From NCBI GenBank assembly GCA_018401415.1, contig JAGYKV010000010.1:1-64000 (forward strand): a stretch of DNA of 64,000 nt. Reading direction: 5' to 3'. Positions within the stretch are counted from its first letter, which is position 1. The number at the start of each line of letters is the position of its first letter. This DNA is from Candidatus Nanopelagicales bacterium. Its GTDB lineage: Bacteria > Actinomycetota > Actinomycetes > S36-B12. Of the stretch, positions 8,473-17,439 are shown piece by piece. The notes below the pieces were generated by a model, which did not search any database, was not told the DNA's origin, and saw only the letters and a list, made by a program, of their open reading frames with translations. Position numbers and translations under genes: made by a program.

Positions 8473-9330
8473 TCACGTTGCGAAGCCAATGACTCGTTCG
8501 TCACTTGGTAATCGGCCAATGCGCAGCATCAAGCGATACGCGATGACGGACACGACAGCCGCACCCAAAAGGACAACCCCGCCCATGGGGGAGTTGAACG
8601 CGGCAACGGCTTCTGGTCGAGTACTTAATAGGGCCAGGGTGAGCCAGGGAGCTGCAATGGACATGCGCGCTGCGCTGACCGTCCAACTTTGTCTGGCTTC
8701 AATATCGCCACGGGTTGTGGCGTCTTGGCGCAATAGGGCGCTGAGTGTTCGAAGAACATGTCCCAGATCTGTTCCGCCTACCTCCTGCGCAATTCGGAGC
8801 GCTGCGATTACCCGATCGGCAACGGGATCAGACATGTGAATCTGCAATGTATCCAGGGCCGTTGAAAACGACCCGGTTGCCCGGTAGGTCTGGGTGAAGC
8901 GGGTAAATGAGAACCGCAACTCAATCGGCCCGCGCTGAGCGAGATCGACTAAGCCTTCCGGCAGGGACATTCCTGCTCGCACAGCGGAAGCGAGTGTGTC
9001 CACTGCATCCGGCCAACTGGTGCGCAGCGACTTAGCTCGGCTGGCCGCCCTGCGGGTGAGAATCGCTAACGGGGTAAGTGCTGCGGCTGTTGCTGACATG
9101 AGAGCTACCACCGGAATAGCAGTAATAATCAAGGCCACGGAGCCAGCCACCAATGCACTGATAGCCATGGATGAATACACCCCTCGGGTGGTGACATGGG
9201 GAACCGCGGCGGCCTGTACCAATCGACCAATTCGGGAGACTCGTCGAGTTCGGGGTCGAGGTGAGCCGGTGAGTGCCAGCACAATGAGTAGCAGCCCGGT
9301 GCCCACTCCGAGTCCAATAAGGGCACCCAT
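8473..9330 (-). CDS. tadB: Type II secretion F-family protein, TadB-like
   Basis: TadB is an inner-membrane platform subunit of the Tad pilus. The 285-residue protein has an N-terminal segment (MGALIGLGVGTGLLLIVLA), a pair of segments near 55-85, the cytosolic F-domain (WPDAVDTLASAVRAGMSLPE, then EVGGTDLGHVLRTLSALLRQ) and C-terminal segments near 210-260. Its start codon shares its first base with the last base of the tadA stop, the tight coupling usual in these operons. TadB and TadC are expected to form a heteromer driven by TadA. Confidence 0.88.
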   Translation of the reverse strand: MGALIGLGVGTGLLLIVLALTGSPRPRTRRVSRIGRLVQAAAVPHVTTRGVYSSMAISALVAGSVALIITAIPVVALMSATAAALTPLAILTRRAASRAKSLRTSWPDAVDTLASAVRAGMSLPEGLVDLAQRGPIELRFSFTRFTQTYRATGSFSTALDTLQIHMSDPVADRVIAALRIAQEVGGTDLGHVLRTLSALLRQDATTRGDIEARQSWTVSAARMSIAAPWLTLALLSTRPEAVAAFNSPMGGVVLLGAAVVSVIAYRLMLRIGRLPSDERVIGFAT

Positions 9331-10574
9331 CAGGCCACCTCACGAATCGAGGGCGCGGATGAATATGCATCCAGCAATTGGGTGAGATCGAATCCGGCTT
9401 GAGCGAAGCGCTGCGGATGCGGTGGGTAACCACCCTTGCGGACTAACCCATGGCCTTCATCCTTGAAGAGCATGGCCATTTCAATGACACCGTTTTCCAC
9501 CCGACCGGTAACACCGGCAATCTCACTGACTCTCCGGGATCCATCCGCCCGAGTGATGGTGTGCACAATGACATCTACTGCCGCGGCAACCGTGGGAACA
9601 ACAAACTCACCTGGAATGTTGTGACCCGCAAGTAGTGGCAGGGTGCATAATTTTGTCACGGCCTCTCGCGCACTATTTGCATGCAGGGTGGACAAAGATG
9701 GCATACCGGAATTCATGGCAATCAATAAATCAAGTGACTCCCCCTGGCGAACCTCACCCACCACGAGGCGTGTCGGTCGCATGCGCAGCGCTTCACGTAC
9801 CAATCTCCGTAGGGGGATTTCACCCGTACCTTCTAGACTTGCGTCGCGGGTTTGCATGGCGATCCAGTCAGGGTGATTTATGCGAATCTCGAAGACTTCC
9901 TCACAGCTGATGATCCGCTCCTGCGGACCAATGCATCCCAATAGCGAATTGAGCAGCGTTGTTTTACCCGCCTGAGTGCCCCCCGCGACAACCACGTTGG
10001 CCCCACTGACAACCGCCGCCTCGAGGAATTGCGCGGCGTGATGAGTCAGGGTTCCACGTCCTACCAAGTCGTAGACAGATCGAGGGCGAATCACAAAACG
10101 CCGAATATTGATGGACCAATGATTTTGAGTCACGTCTGGGATCACCACATGCAGTCGACTGCCATCCCGCAGAACCGCATCTACAAAAGGTTGTGAGAGA
10201 TCTAGTCGACGCCCCGATGTGCGCAGCATGCGTTCCACAAGGTCCCGTACCTGCTGGTCGGTGAGAACTACATTCGTGAGTTGACTCTTGCCATTCACCG
10301 CAATGAAGACCCTGGAGGGTTCATTGATCCAGATCTCCTCCACCTCAGGATCATCGAAAAAAACCTGTAAGGGCCCATACCCGGCAATATTGTGATGAAC
10401 CTCTCGGATCGTGCTCTGGGGATCCATCAATACTCCGCTGGCAAACATGTCGGTGACACATTCCTCGATCAATCGGTGCACGTGATCCGAATCAACACTC
10501 GGATCAATATCGAGTCGACCGATCAAGTCCCGCACACGAGCTTCGACCAGCACGGCCTCAGATGATGAACTCAC
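9330..10574 (-). CDS. tadA: Tad pilus assembly ATPase TadA (CpaF family)
   Basis: This hexameric secretion ATPase powers pilin polymerisation at the membrane. In 414 residues it shows an N-terminal helical domain, the CpaF-type region GYGPLQVFFDDPEVEEIWIN (about 66-85), Walker A GGTQAGKTT (198-206), and RLVVGEVRQGESLDLLIAMN with the Walker B/Glu region and LSTLHANSA. The start is GTG 10574 with GAGGGGA upstream. It is the first gene of the Tad run. No CpaE/Ssd-like ATPase precedes it, unlike many actinobacterial loci; the next gene upstream is a hydrolase across a spacer of just over 100 bases. Confidence 0.93.
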   Translation of the reverse strand: MSSSSEAVLVEARVRDLIGRLDIDPSVDSDHVHRLIEECVTDMFASGVLMDPQSTIREVHHNIAGYGPLQVFFDDPEVEEIWINEPSRVFIAVNGKSQLTNVVLTDQQVRDLVERMLRTSGRRLDLSQPFVDAVLRDGSRLHVVIPDVTQNHWSINIRRFVIRPRSVYDLVGRGTLTHHAAQFLEAAVVSGANVVVAGGTQAGKTTLLNSLLGCIGPQERIISCEEVFEIRINHPDWIAMQTRDASLEGTGEIPLRRLVREALRMRPTRLVVGEVRQGESLDLLIAMNSGMPSLSTLHANSAREAVTKLCTLPLLAGHNIPGEFVVPTVAAAVDVIVHTITRADGSRRVSEIAGVTGRVENGVIEMAMLFKDEGHGLVRKGGYPPHPQRFAQAGFDLTQLLDAYSSAPSIREVA

Positions 10575-10687
10575 GATCCATTCCCCTCAGAAGAAGTGCA
10601 CAATGAATGACTTCATGAAGGTAAGCGCGAATGACTCAAGAAAGAAGGGGCAAAAAGCTTCTGTGGATAAACAGTGGGCATGCGGAA

Positions 10688-11641
10688 TTACAGGAGGAAG
10701 CGATCCCACGCTGCTTTAACGAACTCAGGGTGTTCGGTCTGCGCTAAATGACCCGTGTCCGGCAGGACAACGACATGGGAGTTGGGAAACTTTTTAGTGA
10801 GCCGATGGGCGGCCTTAGCCGTCACGAGGACATCTTGGCGACCGTAGATACCGAGTGTTGGCGCCGTGACTCGCTCAGCCAATTTCCACGGGCGATTCGG
10901 CCCGGTCATGTCTGCGTTGGTCTTGAGCAGACCACGTAGGCTGCTCAAAAATGCGTCGGTGTTGTACGTGAGGTGATCGCGCTCGCGCACTTCCGCTACA
11001 GCTTCATCAAAGCGAAGCTTGGAATGACGCTCTGGATTAGCAGTGCAGCCATCGATGGTCGCTTGGACCCGAGTCTCGGCCGGTGTCTCCAAATACTTGG
11101 TAACCAACTGCTCACCGATACCAGGCATGGCCAGTGCGGGCAAATGAACATTGCCCTTCGTCGCATACAGACTGGGAAGTGCCGGCGAGATCAGGGTCAG
11201 AGTGCGAATGAGTTCTGGCTTGCGAGCCGCTAATTGCAGTGCAACCGCCCCGCCGAGGGAGTTACCGAAGAGATCAACCGGGCCTAGATCCTTGGCAAGA
11301 ATGAATATCGCAATCGCACGAGCCAAACCTGACGGCGAATAATCACCATCACGAGGTGGTGGTGACATGCCAAAACCAGGTAGATCGATTGCATAACCGG
11401 TGACTTCCTCAGACATGCCCAACATCAGGTCTGTCCAATTCAGTGAGGATCCACCGAGTCCATGAATGAACACCGCAGTTCTGGCCGGTGAACCCAATCC
11501 ACCTTCCCGTGGCTGATCCAGATTAGTTCGATATGAAATCGTTCTCTGAGGGAGAAATTCAATGCGCCGCTCACAGGCTGCAGGTGCCTCACGTCGCGGG
11601 AGAACAGGGGAAATCACTCCCTTAGAGTACGCCGATCTCAT
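10688..11641 (-). CDS. Alpha/beta hydrolase
   Basis: This alpha/beta-fold hydrolase of unknown substrate matches the position of Rv3207c-type neighbours next to a TetR gene. It shows the oxyanion-hole motif HGLGGSS, the nucleophile elbow GNSLGG, an acid in GRQDVLV and the catalytic histidine in DTGHLAQTEHPEF. ATG 11641 is chosen; an in-frame GTG at 11683 adds 14 residues with no ribosome-binding site. It is transcribed away from the TetR gene, with about 70 bases between the two starts, so the TetR protein may control both. Confidence 0.85.
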   Translation of the reverse strand: MRSAYSKGVISPVLPRREAPAACERRIEFLPQRTISYRTNLDQPREGGLGSPARTAVFIHGLGGSSLNWTDLMLGMSEEVTGYAIDLPGFGMSPPPRDGDYSPSGLARAIAIFILAKDLGPVDLFGNSLGGAVALQLAARKPELIRTLTLISPALPSLYATKGNVHLPALAMPGIGEQLVTKYLETPAETRVQATIDGCTANPERHSKLRFDEAVAEVRERDHLTYNTDAFLSSLRGLLKTNADMTGPNRPWKLAERVTAPTLGIYGRQDVLVTAKAAHRLTKKFPNSHVVVLPDTGHLAQTEHPEFVKAAWDRFLL

Positions 11642-11709
11642 GGCTCCACATCCATGTGATCCTCGAAGAACGGTGAACCCCACCAGAAAGCACGAAGTAG
11701 ACTGACTTC

Positions 11710-12357
11710 ATGGCTTTTTCGGCGACGCAATCCACTGCTGACATAAACGCCAAAGTTATTCGCCTCCCCAAGGCCCAGCGTCGCGAGCAACTCATGGAGA
11801 CAGCCCGCGCGGTATTCGTGGTTCAGGGTTATCACTCAGCAGGCATGGACGAAATCGCTGAACAGGCTGGTGTGTCAAAACCACTGCTGTATCAGCATTT
11901 CCCCAGCAAGTTGGATCTTTATCTTGCAATCCTTGATTCAGGAATCGAACATTTGCTGGACGCCTCTGACGCATCGTTGAAGAACATCACCGACAATAAA
12001 CAGCGCGTCAACGCAACTATTCGTTCTTATGTGGAATTTGTCGATGACCCCGCAAGTGCATATCGACTTGTATTTGAATCCGATCTCACCAACGAACCCG
12101 AAGTTCGGGAACGCATGGTTCACCTAGATCGCGAAGTCATTCGCCGAATAGCCGCTGTGATCAAGGAAGACACCGGGCTCAGCGAAAGTCAGGCCGAACT
12201 TCTGGGAGCAGGGTTACATGGACTTGCCCAAGTTGCATCAACAGCATGGCTAGGTAATCCTGATGTATCACGCGAGGAAGCGGTGGAACTCCTTTCGTCA
12301 CTCGCGTGGAAGGGCATAAGTGGCTTCCCACTGTCCCATCCACCAGCTGATTCATGA
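11710..12357 (+). CDS. TetR-family transcriptional regulator
   Basis: The 215-residue DNA-binding regulator has the helix-turn-helix near residues 25-75 (REQLMETARAVFVVQGYHSA, then MDEIAEQAGVSKPLLYQHF), followed by an all-helical ligand domain. It matches the position and form of Rv3208. There is no evident ribosome-binding site before ATG 11710, so the message may be leaderless. The ligand is unknown. The divergent hydrolase and the downstream DUF3107 gene are the likeliest targets by position. Confidence 0.9.
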   Translation: MAFSATQSTADINAKVIRLPKAQRREQLMETARAVFVVQGYHSAGMDEIAEQAGVSKPLLYQHFPSKLDLYLAILDSGIEHLLDASDASLKNITDNKQRVNATIRSYVEFVDDPASAYRLVFESDLTNEPEVRERMVHLDREVIRRIAAVIKEDTGLSESQAELLGAGLHGLAQVASTAWLGNPDVSREEAVELLSSLAWKGISGFPLSHPPADS

Positions 12358-12405
12358 CCGCTCTCGACAACCGATACCGAAGCATCAAGAAGGAAGAGGA
12401 ACATC

Positions 12406-12633
12406 ATGGACATTGTGATTGGCATCCAACACACATCGCGGGATATCTCACTGGAATCTGAAGAATCAACTGAGGTGATCACTCAGAAGGTGACCCAGGC
12501 ACTCGCATCTGGCGAAGTTCTCACCTTGACAGATGCCAAGGGTCGCACGGTGATCGTGCCATCAGAAAAAATCGCTTATGTTGATCTGGGTCCTGCGACC
12601 GGGCGACGGGTGGGATTCGGGAACCCGGTCTAG
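12406..12633 (+). CDS. DUF3107 family small protein
   Basis: This 75-residue cytosolic protein resembles the TB9.4-type (Rv3208A) DUF3107 family: MDIVIGIQHTSRDISLESEE, then GEVLTLTDAKGRTVIVPSEK and IAYVDLGPATGRRVGFG. The function is not established. It follows the TetR gene by 48 bases, with a clear ribosome-binding site (GGAAGAGGAACATC), so the two are probably cotranscribed. Confidence 0.9.
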   Translation: MDIVIGIQHTSRDISLESEESTEVITQKVTQALASGEVLTLTDAKGRTVIVPSEKIAYVDLGPATGRRVGFGNPV

Positions 12634-12672
12634 TTGCTGCGGACGCCCTGAGATGGGCAGCGCCGCGACACT

Positions 12673-13386
12673 TTAGGCGGCAAGGCCGAGATCGGCCATG
12701 CGGCGCGAGTGATTGTCGGTGAGTCGAGCAAGCATTCGCCCGATTTCGGCCAGGTCTGCCCCGGGACGATCAACACCACCAATGATCAACGCGCTCAGTG
12801 CATCCCGTTCGGCTGCGACACGTTGTGCCTGTGACAATGCTTCGCCGACAAGGCGCCTTCCCCACAGGGCGAGCCGGCCGGCAACTTTAGGATCCTGCTC
12901 GATTCCCGCGCGAATGCGCTCGACAATATAGGTGGATTGGGAGAGGTCATCGCACACTTCAACCACCAATTCCCGGGTGCGCGGGTCTACATAAGATGAA
13001 ATCTCTCGATAGAAATCCAATGCGATTCCATCGCCCACATACGCTTTCATGAGGCCTTCCAACCAGTCGGTTGGCTTGGTCTTGGCGTGAAATTCTTCAA
13101 GAGTATGCCGAAATGGCTCCATGGCGATCTCTGGATCGGCACCCAATTCAATTAATCGGTTGCGTAGGGCAATGAAGTGTCGAAACTCGGTTGACGCCAT
13201 TTCACCCATGGTCGCTTTGTCTGCGAAAGTGGGTGCGAGCACCGAGTCTGCCGCCATGCGTTCAAATGCGGTGATCTCAGATACGGCCAGAACGGCCAGT
13301 AGATCAATGACAGCATCGCGGTATTCCGCACGCTCGAGGATTTCAGAATCGGTTGACGCCAAACCGGGTGGATCGATGCTGGTCAT
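12673..13386 (-). CDS. Ferritin-like fold protein (Rv3210c type)
   Basis: This 237-residue all-helical protein belongs to the ferritin-like group next to the RhlE-type helicase in Actinobacteria. Possible di-metal ligands are visible: Glu in SEITAFERMAAD, Glu and His in ASTEFRHF, and acidic residues in VGDGIALDFYREI and CDDLSQSTYIVERI, spaced as in four-helix bundles. It is related in form to MiaE-like hydroxylases, but I cannot assign that reaction. It is convergent with DUF3107 (40-base gap) and divergent from the helicase. Confidence 0.78.
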   Translation of the reverse strand: MTSIDPPGLASTDSEILERAEYRDAVIDLLAVLAVSEITAFERMAADSVLAPTFADKATMGEMASTEFRHFIALRNRLIELGADPEIAMEPFRHTLEEFHAKTKPTDWLEGLMKAYVGDGIALDFYREISSYVDPRTRELVVEVCDDLSQSTYIVERIRAGIEQDPKVAGRLALWGRRLVGEALSQAQRVAAERDALSALIIGGVDRPGADLAEIGRMLARLTDNHSRRMADLGLAA

Positions 13387-13475
13387 GATGAGCCAAGGCT
13401 ACCGGGGTACCATGAAATCAATGAGCCATTCGCTCAGGTTCCCCGAAGCGGGATTTTACCTGCCTCACTATCACT

Positions 13476-13479
13476 GGAG
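13476..13479 (+). promoter_or_regulatory. Ribosome-binding site that supports a CTG start
   Basis: GGAG lies five bases before CTG 13485. No ATG, GTG or TTG is in frame between the upstream stop near 13421 and the conserved helicase N-terminus, so this site decides the start. Confidence 0.5.
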
Positions 13480-13484
13480 TTCCA

Positions 13485-14984
13485 CTGTCAACTCACCTAG
13501 ATTCTCAGCCCCCGGAGACCCCTTCCGAGTACGTCAAGGCTGAGCCAAAAACATTCACCGAACTCGGGGCAGACCCCCTCATTGTTTCATCGCTCGCCGC
13601 TCACGGAATTATCACAGCTTTCCCCATTCAGGAAATGTGTCTGTCCATGGCACTCTCTGGTCGCGACATTATTGGCCAAGCCAAGACCGGAACCGGTAAA
13701 ACTCTGGGATTCGGCGTCCCACTTTTGCAGCGGCTCCACCGCCCGGGCGGCAACCTTCCGCAGGCTCTGGTGATTTGCCCCACCCGCGAGTTGGCGTCGC
13801 AGGTCGCATCCGATTTGCAGATCGCCGGCAAGGACCTCGGGGTTCGCGTTCTTGCTGTCTACGGCGGCCGCGCAATCGAGCCACAGATTGATTCATTGAA
13901 AAAGGGGATCGACGTCATTGTCGGAACCCCCGGGCGAATCATGGATCTGGCTGGCCGTCGCGATCTTGATCTTGGATCTGTTCGAGTGCTCGTCATGGAT
14001 GAAGCGGATGAAATGTTGGACATGGGATTTCTCCCCGATGTCGAGCGGATCGTGGCACTGCTCCCCACCGAGCGCCAAACAATGTTGTTCTCCGCAACCA
14101 TGCCCGGTCAAATAGTCAATTTGGCCAGGCGCTACATGACACAGCCCACCCATATTCGGGCCTCGGATCCCAATGATCAAAACGCAACCGTGGATTCCAT
14201 TGAACAGCACGTGTGGCGGGCGCACCCCATGGACAAACTCGAACTGGTCGCAAGAATCATGCAGGCGGATGGTCGTGGGTTGGCCATGATCTTCACGCGA
14301 ACAAAGCGCAAAGCTCAAAAGATTTACGATGACCTGACCGAGCGAGGCTTTGCCGTCGGAACCGTCCACGGCGATCTCGGACAGGGTGCGCGCGAACAGG
14401 CGTTACGCGCTTTCCGTTCAGGAAAGATCGACATTTTGGTTGCGACAGACGTCGCTGCCCGAGGGATCGATGTAGATGGTGTCACGCATGTAATCAACTT
14501 TGAATGCCCCGAAGATGAAAAGGCTTATTTGCATCGAGTGGGTCGAACGGGTCGAGCGGGAAACTCTGGTGTCGCGGTCACACTTGTTGATTGGGAAGAT
14601 GTTGCCCGGTGGCAAATGATTGACCGCGCATTGCAGTTGCCATTTAAGGACCCTCTTGAGACGTATTCCACCAGCGCCCACGTGTACACCGGATTGGGAA
14701 TCCCCACCGATACCACCGGGCGTTTGGCCCGCAAGGATCAAACGCGCGCCGGTCTTGATGCCGAACACATTGAAGATCTGGGCGGGCGGCAGCCCAAACC
14801 CCCTGCGCCTTCCCGGGATCGCAAGCCGCAGAAAAGCTCATCGGGTGCCAGAAATGGGTCCTCGACACGAAAATCCAGTGACAAGCCATCCGGCGATAAA
14901 CCGTCAGGCGACTCCCGCGCCCAAAAGCTCCAAGGTAAATCCCGCCCCCGCAAGCGCACCAAAGCGGTGACGAGCGAGCAATAG
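13485..14984 (+). CDS. DEAD-box ATP-dependent RNA helicase (RhlE-type), probable CTG start
   Basis: This RNA-unwinding ATPase belongs to the family found beside Tad loci and Rv3210c-like genes (Rv3211 type). The first ATG in frame (13635) falls inside the Q motif (TAFPIQEM), so the true protein begins upstream. The conserved TFTELGADPLIVSSLAAHGI precedes it, and CTG 13485 with GGAG upstream gives a 499-residue protein beginning LSTHLDSQ. Motifs with this start: GQAKTGTGKT (64-73), PTRELA (about 99), DEAD (172-175), FSAT, ARGIDVDGV and HRVGRTGRAG. The C-terminus is a long basic, low-complexity tail. A lost upstream frame through an indel is an alternative to a CTG start. Confidence 0.88.
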   Translation: MSTHLDSQPPETPSEYVKAEPKTFTELGADPLIVSSLAAHGIITAFPIQEMCLSMALSGRDIIGQAKTGTGKTLGFGVPLLQRLHRPGGNLPQALVICPTRELASQVASDLQIAGKDLGVRVLAVYGGRAIEPQIDSLKKGIDVIVGTPGRIMDLAGRRDLDLGSVRVLVMDEADEMLDMGFLPDVERIVALLPTERQTMLFSATMPGQIVNLARRYMTQPTHIRASDPNDQNATVDSIEQHVWRAHPMDKLELVARIMQADGRGLAMIFTRTKRKAQKIYDDLTERGFAVGTVHGDLGQGAREQALRAFRSGKIDILVATDVAARGIDVDGVTHVINFECPEDEKAYLHRVGRTGRAGNSGVAVTLVDWEDVARWQMIDRALQLPFKDPLETYSTSAHVYTGLGIPTDTTGRLARKDQTRAGLDAEHIEDLGGRQPKPPAPSRDRKPQKSSSGARNGSSTRKSSDKPSGDKPSGDSRAQKLQGKSRPRKRTKAVTSEQ

Positions 14985-15011
14985 GGCATAGGTTTCGGGT
15001 ACAACAGGCTC

Positions 15012-15425
15012 ATGGACGGATCCATTACGGTAATTGATATCGATCTTCAGCGTGAAGCTCAATGCGCGCGGGAAGCACGCTCGGCGATCCGCGCCGAGAT
15101 ACCCGAGGGACCGCTTCGGGACTCATTAGAAATTGTTACTTCGGAACTTGTCACCAATGCCTTTGTTCATGGATCTGGGACCATTCACTGCAGTGTTTAT
15201 CGAGTAGATCATGCCAAACGCACCGGGCAAAGGTATCGAATCGAAGTGAGCAATGACTTTTCTGAAGGCGAGCTGGCTATCACAATCGATCCACAAGGGA
15301 TCGACTCCAAGGGTGGCCGCGGCTTCGGCCTGGTTCAAACACTGAGCAGTAAATTCGGCCATGACCTGGTCAATGATCGACTGACTGTCTGGGCGGAAGT
15401 CAGTGACCGGCCAGAATCGACCTAG
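15012..15425 (+). CDS. RsbW-like anti-sigma factor histidine-kinase-type ATPase
   Basis: This 137-residue protein is a stand-alone HATPase_c domain of the RsbW/SpoIIAB group. It shows the N-box ELVTNAFVHG (near 45-54), a glycine-rich GGRGFGLVQTLS loop (about 101-112) and the C-terminal strand DRLTVWAEV. Such proteins bind and phosphorylate anti-anti-sigma factors or hold sigma factors. No sigma-factor or antagonist gene is adjacent, so the partner is unknown. It follows the helicase by 27 bases; its stop is one base from the stop of the convergent membrane gene. Confidence 0.8.
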   Translation: MDGSITVIDIDLQREAQCAREARSAIRAEIPEGPLRDSLEIVTSELVTNAFVHGSGTIHCSVYRVDHAKRTGQRYRIEVSNDFSEGELAITIDPQGIDSKGGRGFGLVQTLSSKFGHDLVNDRLTVWAEVSDRPEST

Positions 15426-15426
15426 T

Positions 15427-16203
15427 TTAAATCTGTTGCGTTGAAATATAGGAAGCCCACAGCAATAGGACAGAGAACAACGCCACCCCAAATGTGAACC
15501 AACCCAGGCGGGCCACACTGACACTGGGAAGCTCCTCGCGAAACACCGCCATTAATACTGCGCCTCCCAAAAATGCCGTGGGGATCGCAACAAATAACTC
15601 ATTGGGTGGTGGGAGGAAATACGACAGCGCAAGGCCTCCGAATAGGAAGGCGGTCAACACCCAACGATCCTTGCGCCGGAAATGCTGAGGGTGTGCTCGA
15701 GCCAGCCCCCTGTCGGATAACACAAAGTGCAATGCCATCACGATTGCAAAAAGAATGGCAAAGTCTGCGCCCAATTTAATTCGATCCGCGTTTGTGTACG
15801 AGAAAATCAAACTCAGCACACCAATCATGATGAGGTTTGCTCGATACAGCGCCTTGCTGCCATCCTTGCTCTCCGCTGCTTTGGCATCAAATGCATAAAA
15901 GATAACGAGTCCGACGAGGGCCACTAGGAACAATGCAGACTGAACAAAAAGATCGGGAATAGCGTCTGGGATCGTGATGCTGGCGAATGCCAACTCACCA
16001 TCTGCCAACTCGGGAAGCATGTGAACAAATACATATGCGACGGCGACTCCGCCTGCAAAAGATGCAACAGCATCCTGGCGGAGTGGCGTTTTATTCAGTA
16101 GGCGGCTATCCAGAATTGACGGCGCAAAAACGTGGGTGAGTGCTAAGAAAACTGTCAGGGCGATGGCTAAGGCCCACACGCTCACAGGTGTGGTGACATC
16201 CAT
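15427..16203 (-). CDS. Multi-pass membrane protein, ZIP-like
   Basis: This 258-residue protein has about eight hydrophobic segments. Two places recall ZIP metal transporters: ASFAGGVAVAYVFVHMLPEL (about residues 47-66) and FLGGAVLMAVFREELP (about 211-226), along with length and segment count. The classical HNxPEG motif of ZIP proteins is not present (LHFVLSD stands there), so metal transport is only a possibility. It stands alone on the minus strand, 22 bases from the acyl-CoA dehydrogenase stop. Confidence 0.5.
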   Translation of the reverse strand: MDVTTPVSVWALAIALTVFLALTHVFAPSILDSRLLNKTPLRQDAVASFAGGVAVAYVFVHMLPELADGELAFASITIPDAIPDLFVQSALFLVALVGLVIFYAFDAKAAESKDGSKALYRANLIMIGVLSLIFSYTNADRIKLGADFAILFAIVMALHFVLSDRGLARAHPQHFRRKDRWVLTAFLFGGLALSYFLPPPNELFVAIPTAFLGGAVLMAVFREELPSVSVARLGWFTFGVALFSVLLLWASYISTQQI

Positions 16204-16225
16204 TGCCTTACTCTAAAGTACCCGC

Positions 16226-17431
16226 CTAAGAGCGAATTTTGTAATCCTCAAGAATTCTGCGCGCAATGATCATCTTTTGAATATCTGCGGTTCCTTCACC
16301 GATAAGCAGCATGGGGGCTTCTCGGTACAGTCGCTCGATTTCATATTCCTTGGAATAGCCATAACCACCATGAATTCTGAAGGAATCCTCCACCACCTCT
16401 TTGCAGTATTCACTTGCCAAGTACTTTGCCATGCCAGATTCGAGATCGTTGCGTGAGCCATTGTCCTTCAGGCGCGCCGCCATGATCATCATTTGGTGGG
16501 CTGCTTCAACTTTGGTGGCCATCTCGGCCAAACGAAATGCGACCGCTTGGTGCTCTGCAATCGGCTTGCCAAAGGTGATGCGAAGTTGAGCGTATTCCGC
16601 CCCGAGTTCAAATGCGCGCATAGCGATACCACAGGCACGGGCGGCAACATTTACCCGACCGACTTCAACTCCGTCCATCATTTGATAAAAACCTTTACCG
16701 GGTTCACCGCCCAAGAGATCATCTGCAGAAAGAACAAGGCCATCCATGATCATTTCGGTGGTGTCGACACCTTTGTAGCCCATTTTCTCGATCTTTCCGG
16801 GAATGGTCAGCCCCGGACGGACCTCGCCAAATCCCGGAGTCTTCTCAATCAAGAAAGTCGACATTTTCTTGTACACACTGGCATCGGGATCTACGCCCTG
16901 GTCCGAGCGAACCAGAGTCGCTACCAGAGTGGATGATCCGCCATTGGTCAGCCACATTTTCTGGCCCGTGAGTACATATGAATCGCCGTCTTTGACCGCC
17001 TTGGAGGTAATCGCCGCAACATCTGAGCCACAACCCGGCTCACTCATGCTGAAAGCTCCGCGTACTTCGCCGGTTGCCATGCGAGGCAGATACTTGTCCT
17101 TTTGCTCCGCAGTCCCGTGATGCATGAGCATGTACGCCACAATGAAATGGGTATTGATCACTCCGCTGACGGGCATCCAACCTCGGGCAATTTCCTCAAC
17201 CACCAGCGCATAGGTCAACAGCGATTCACCAAGGCCGCCGTATTCCTCCGGAATCATGAGACCGAAAACACCAAGTTCTTTGAGACCGTCCACAATGGCT
17301 TGCGGATACTCGTCGGCGTGCTCAAGTTCATTGGCCACCGGAATGATTTCTTTATTCACAAAATCCCGCACCGCGGACAAAATCTCTTTCTGAATGTCAT
17401 TCAAACCTTCGGTTTGTGCCAAGCGAGCCAT
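16226..17431 (-). CDS. Acyl-CoA dehydrogenase
   Basis: This FAD enzyme introduces the alpha-beta double bond into acyl-CoA. The 401-residue protein has the full fold: an N-terminal helical domain, the middle-domain signatures SEPGCGSDVAAI and KMWLTNGGSS, and the C-terminal region with RITFGKPIAEHQA, the FRIHGGYGYSKEYEIERLYR motif and IGEGTADIQKMIIARRIL. The chain length of the substrate cannot be read. It is the second gene of a pair with the CitE-like lyase just upstream (8-base gap), suggesting a shared acyl-CoA or branched-acid pathway. Confidence 0.9.
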   Translation of the reverse strand: MARLAQTEGLNDIQKEILSAVRDFVNKEIIPVANELEHADEYPQAIVDGLKELGVFGLMIPEEYGGLGESLLTYALVVEEIARGWMPVSGVINTHFIVAYMLMHHGTAEQKDKYLPRMATGEVRGAFSMSEPGCGSDVAAITSKAVKDGDSYVLTGQKMWLTNGGSSTLVATLVRSDQGVDPDASVYKKMSTFLIEKTPGFGEVRPGLTIPGKIEKMGYKGVDTTEMIMDGLVLSADDLLGGEPGKGFYQMMDGVEVGRVNVAARACGIAMRAFELGAEYAQLRITFGKPIAEHQAVAFRLAEMATKVEAAHQMMIMAARLKDNGSRNDLESGMAKYLASEYCKEVVEDSFRIHGGYGYSKEYEIERLYREAPMLLIGEGTADIQKMIIARRILEDYKIRS

Positions 17432-17439
17432 GTCTTCCC

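Noticed and set aside
10611..10620. Perfect palindrome CTTCATGAAG before tadA
   Set aside because: Ten bases without a spacer or second copy; chance cannot be excluded.
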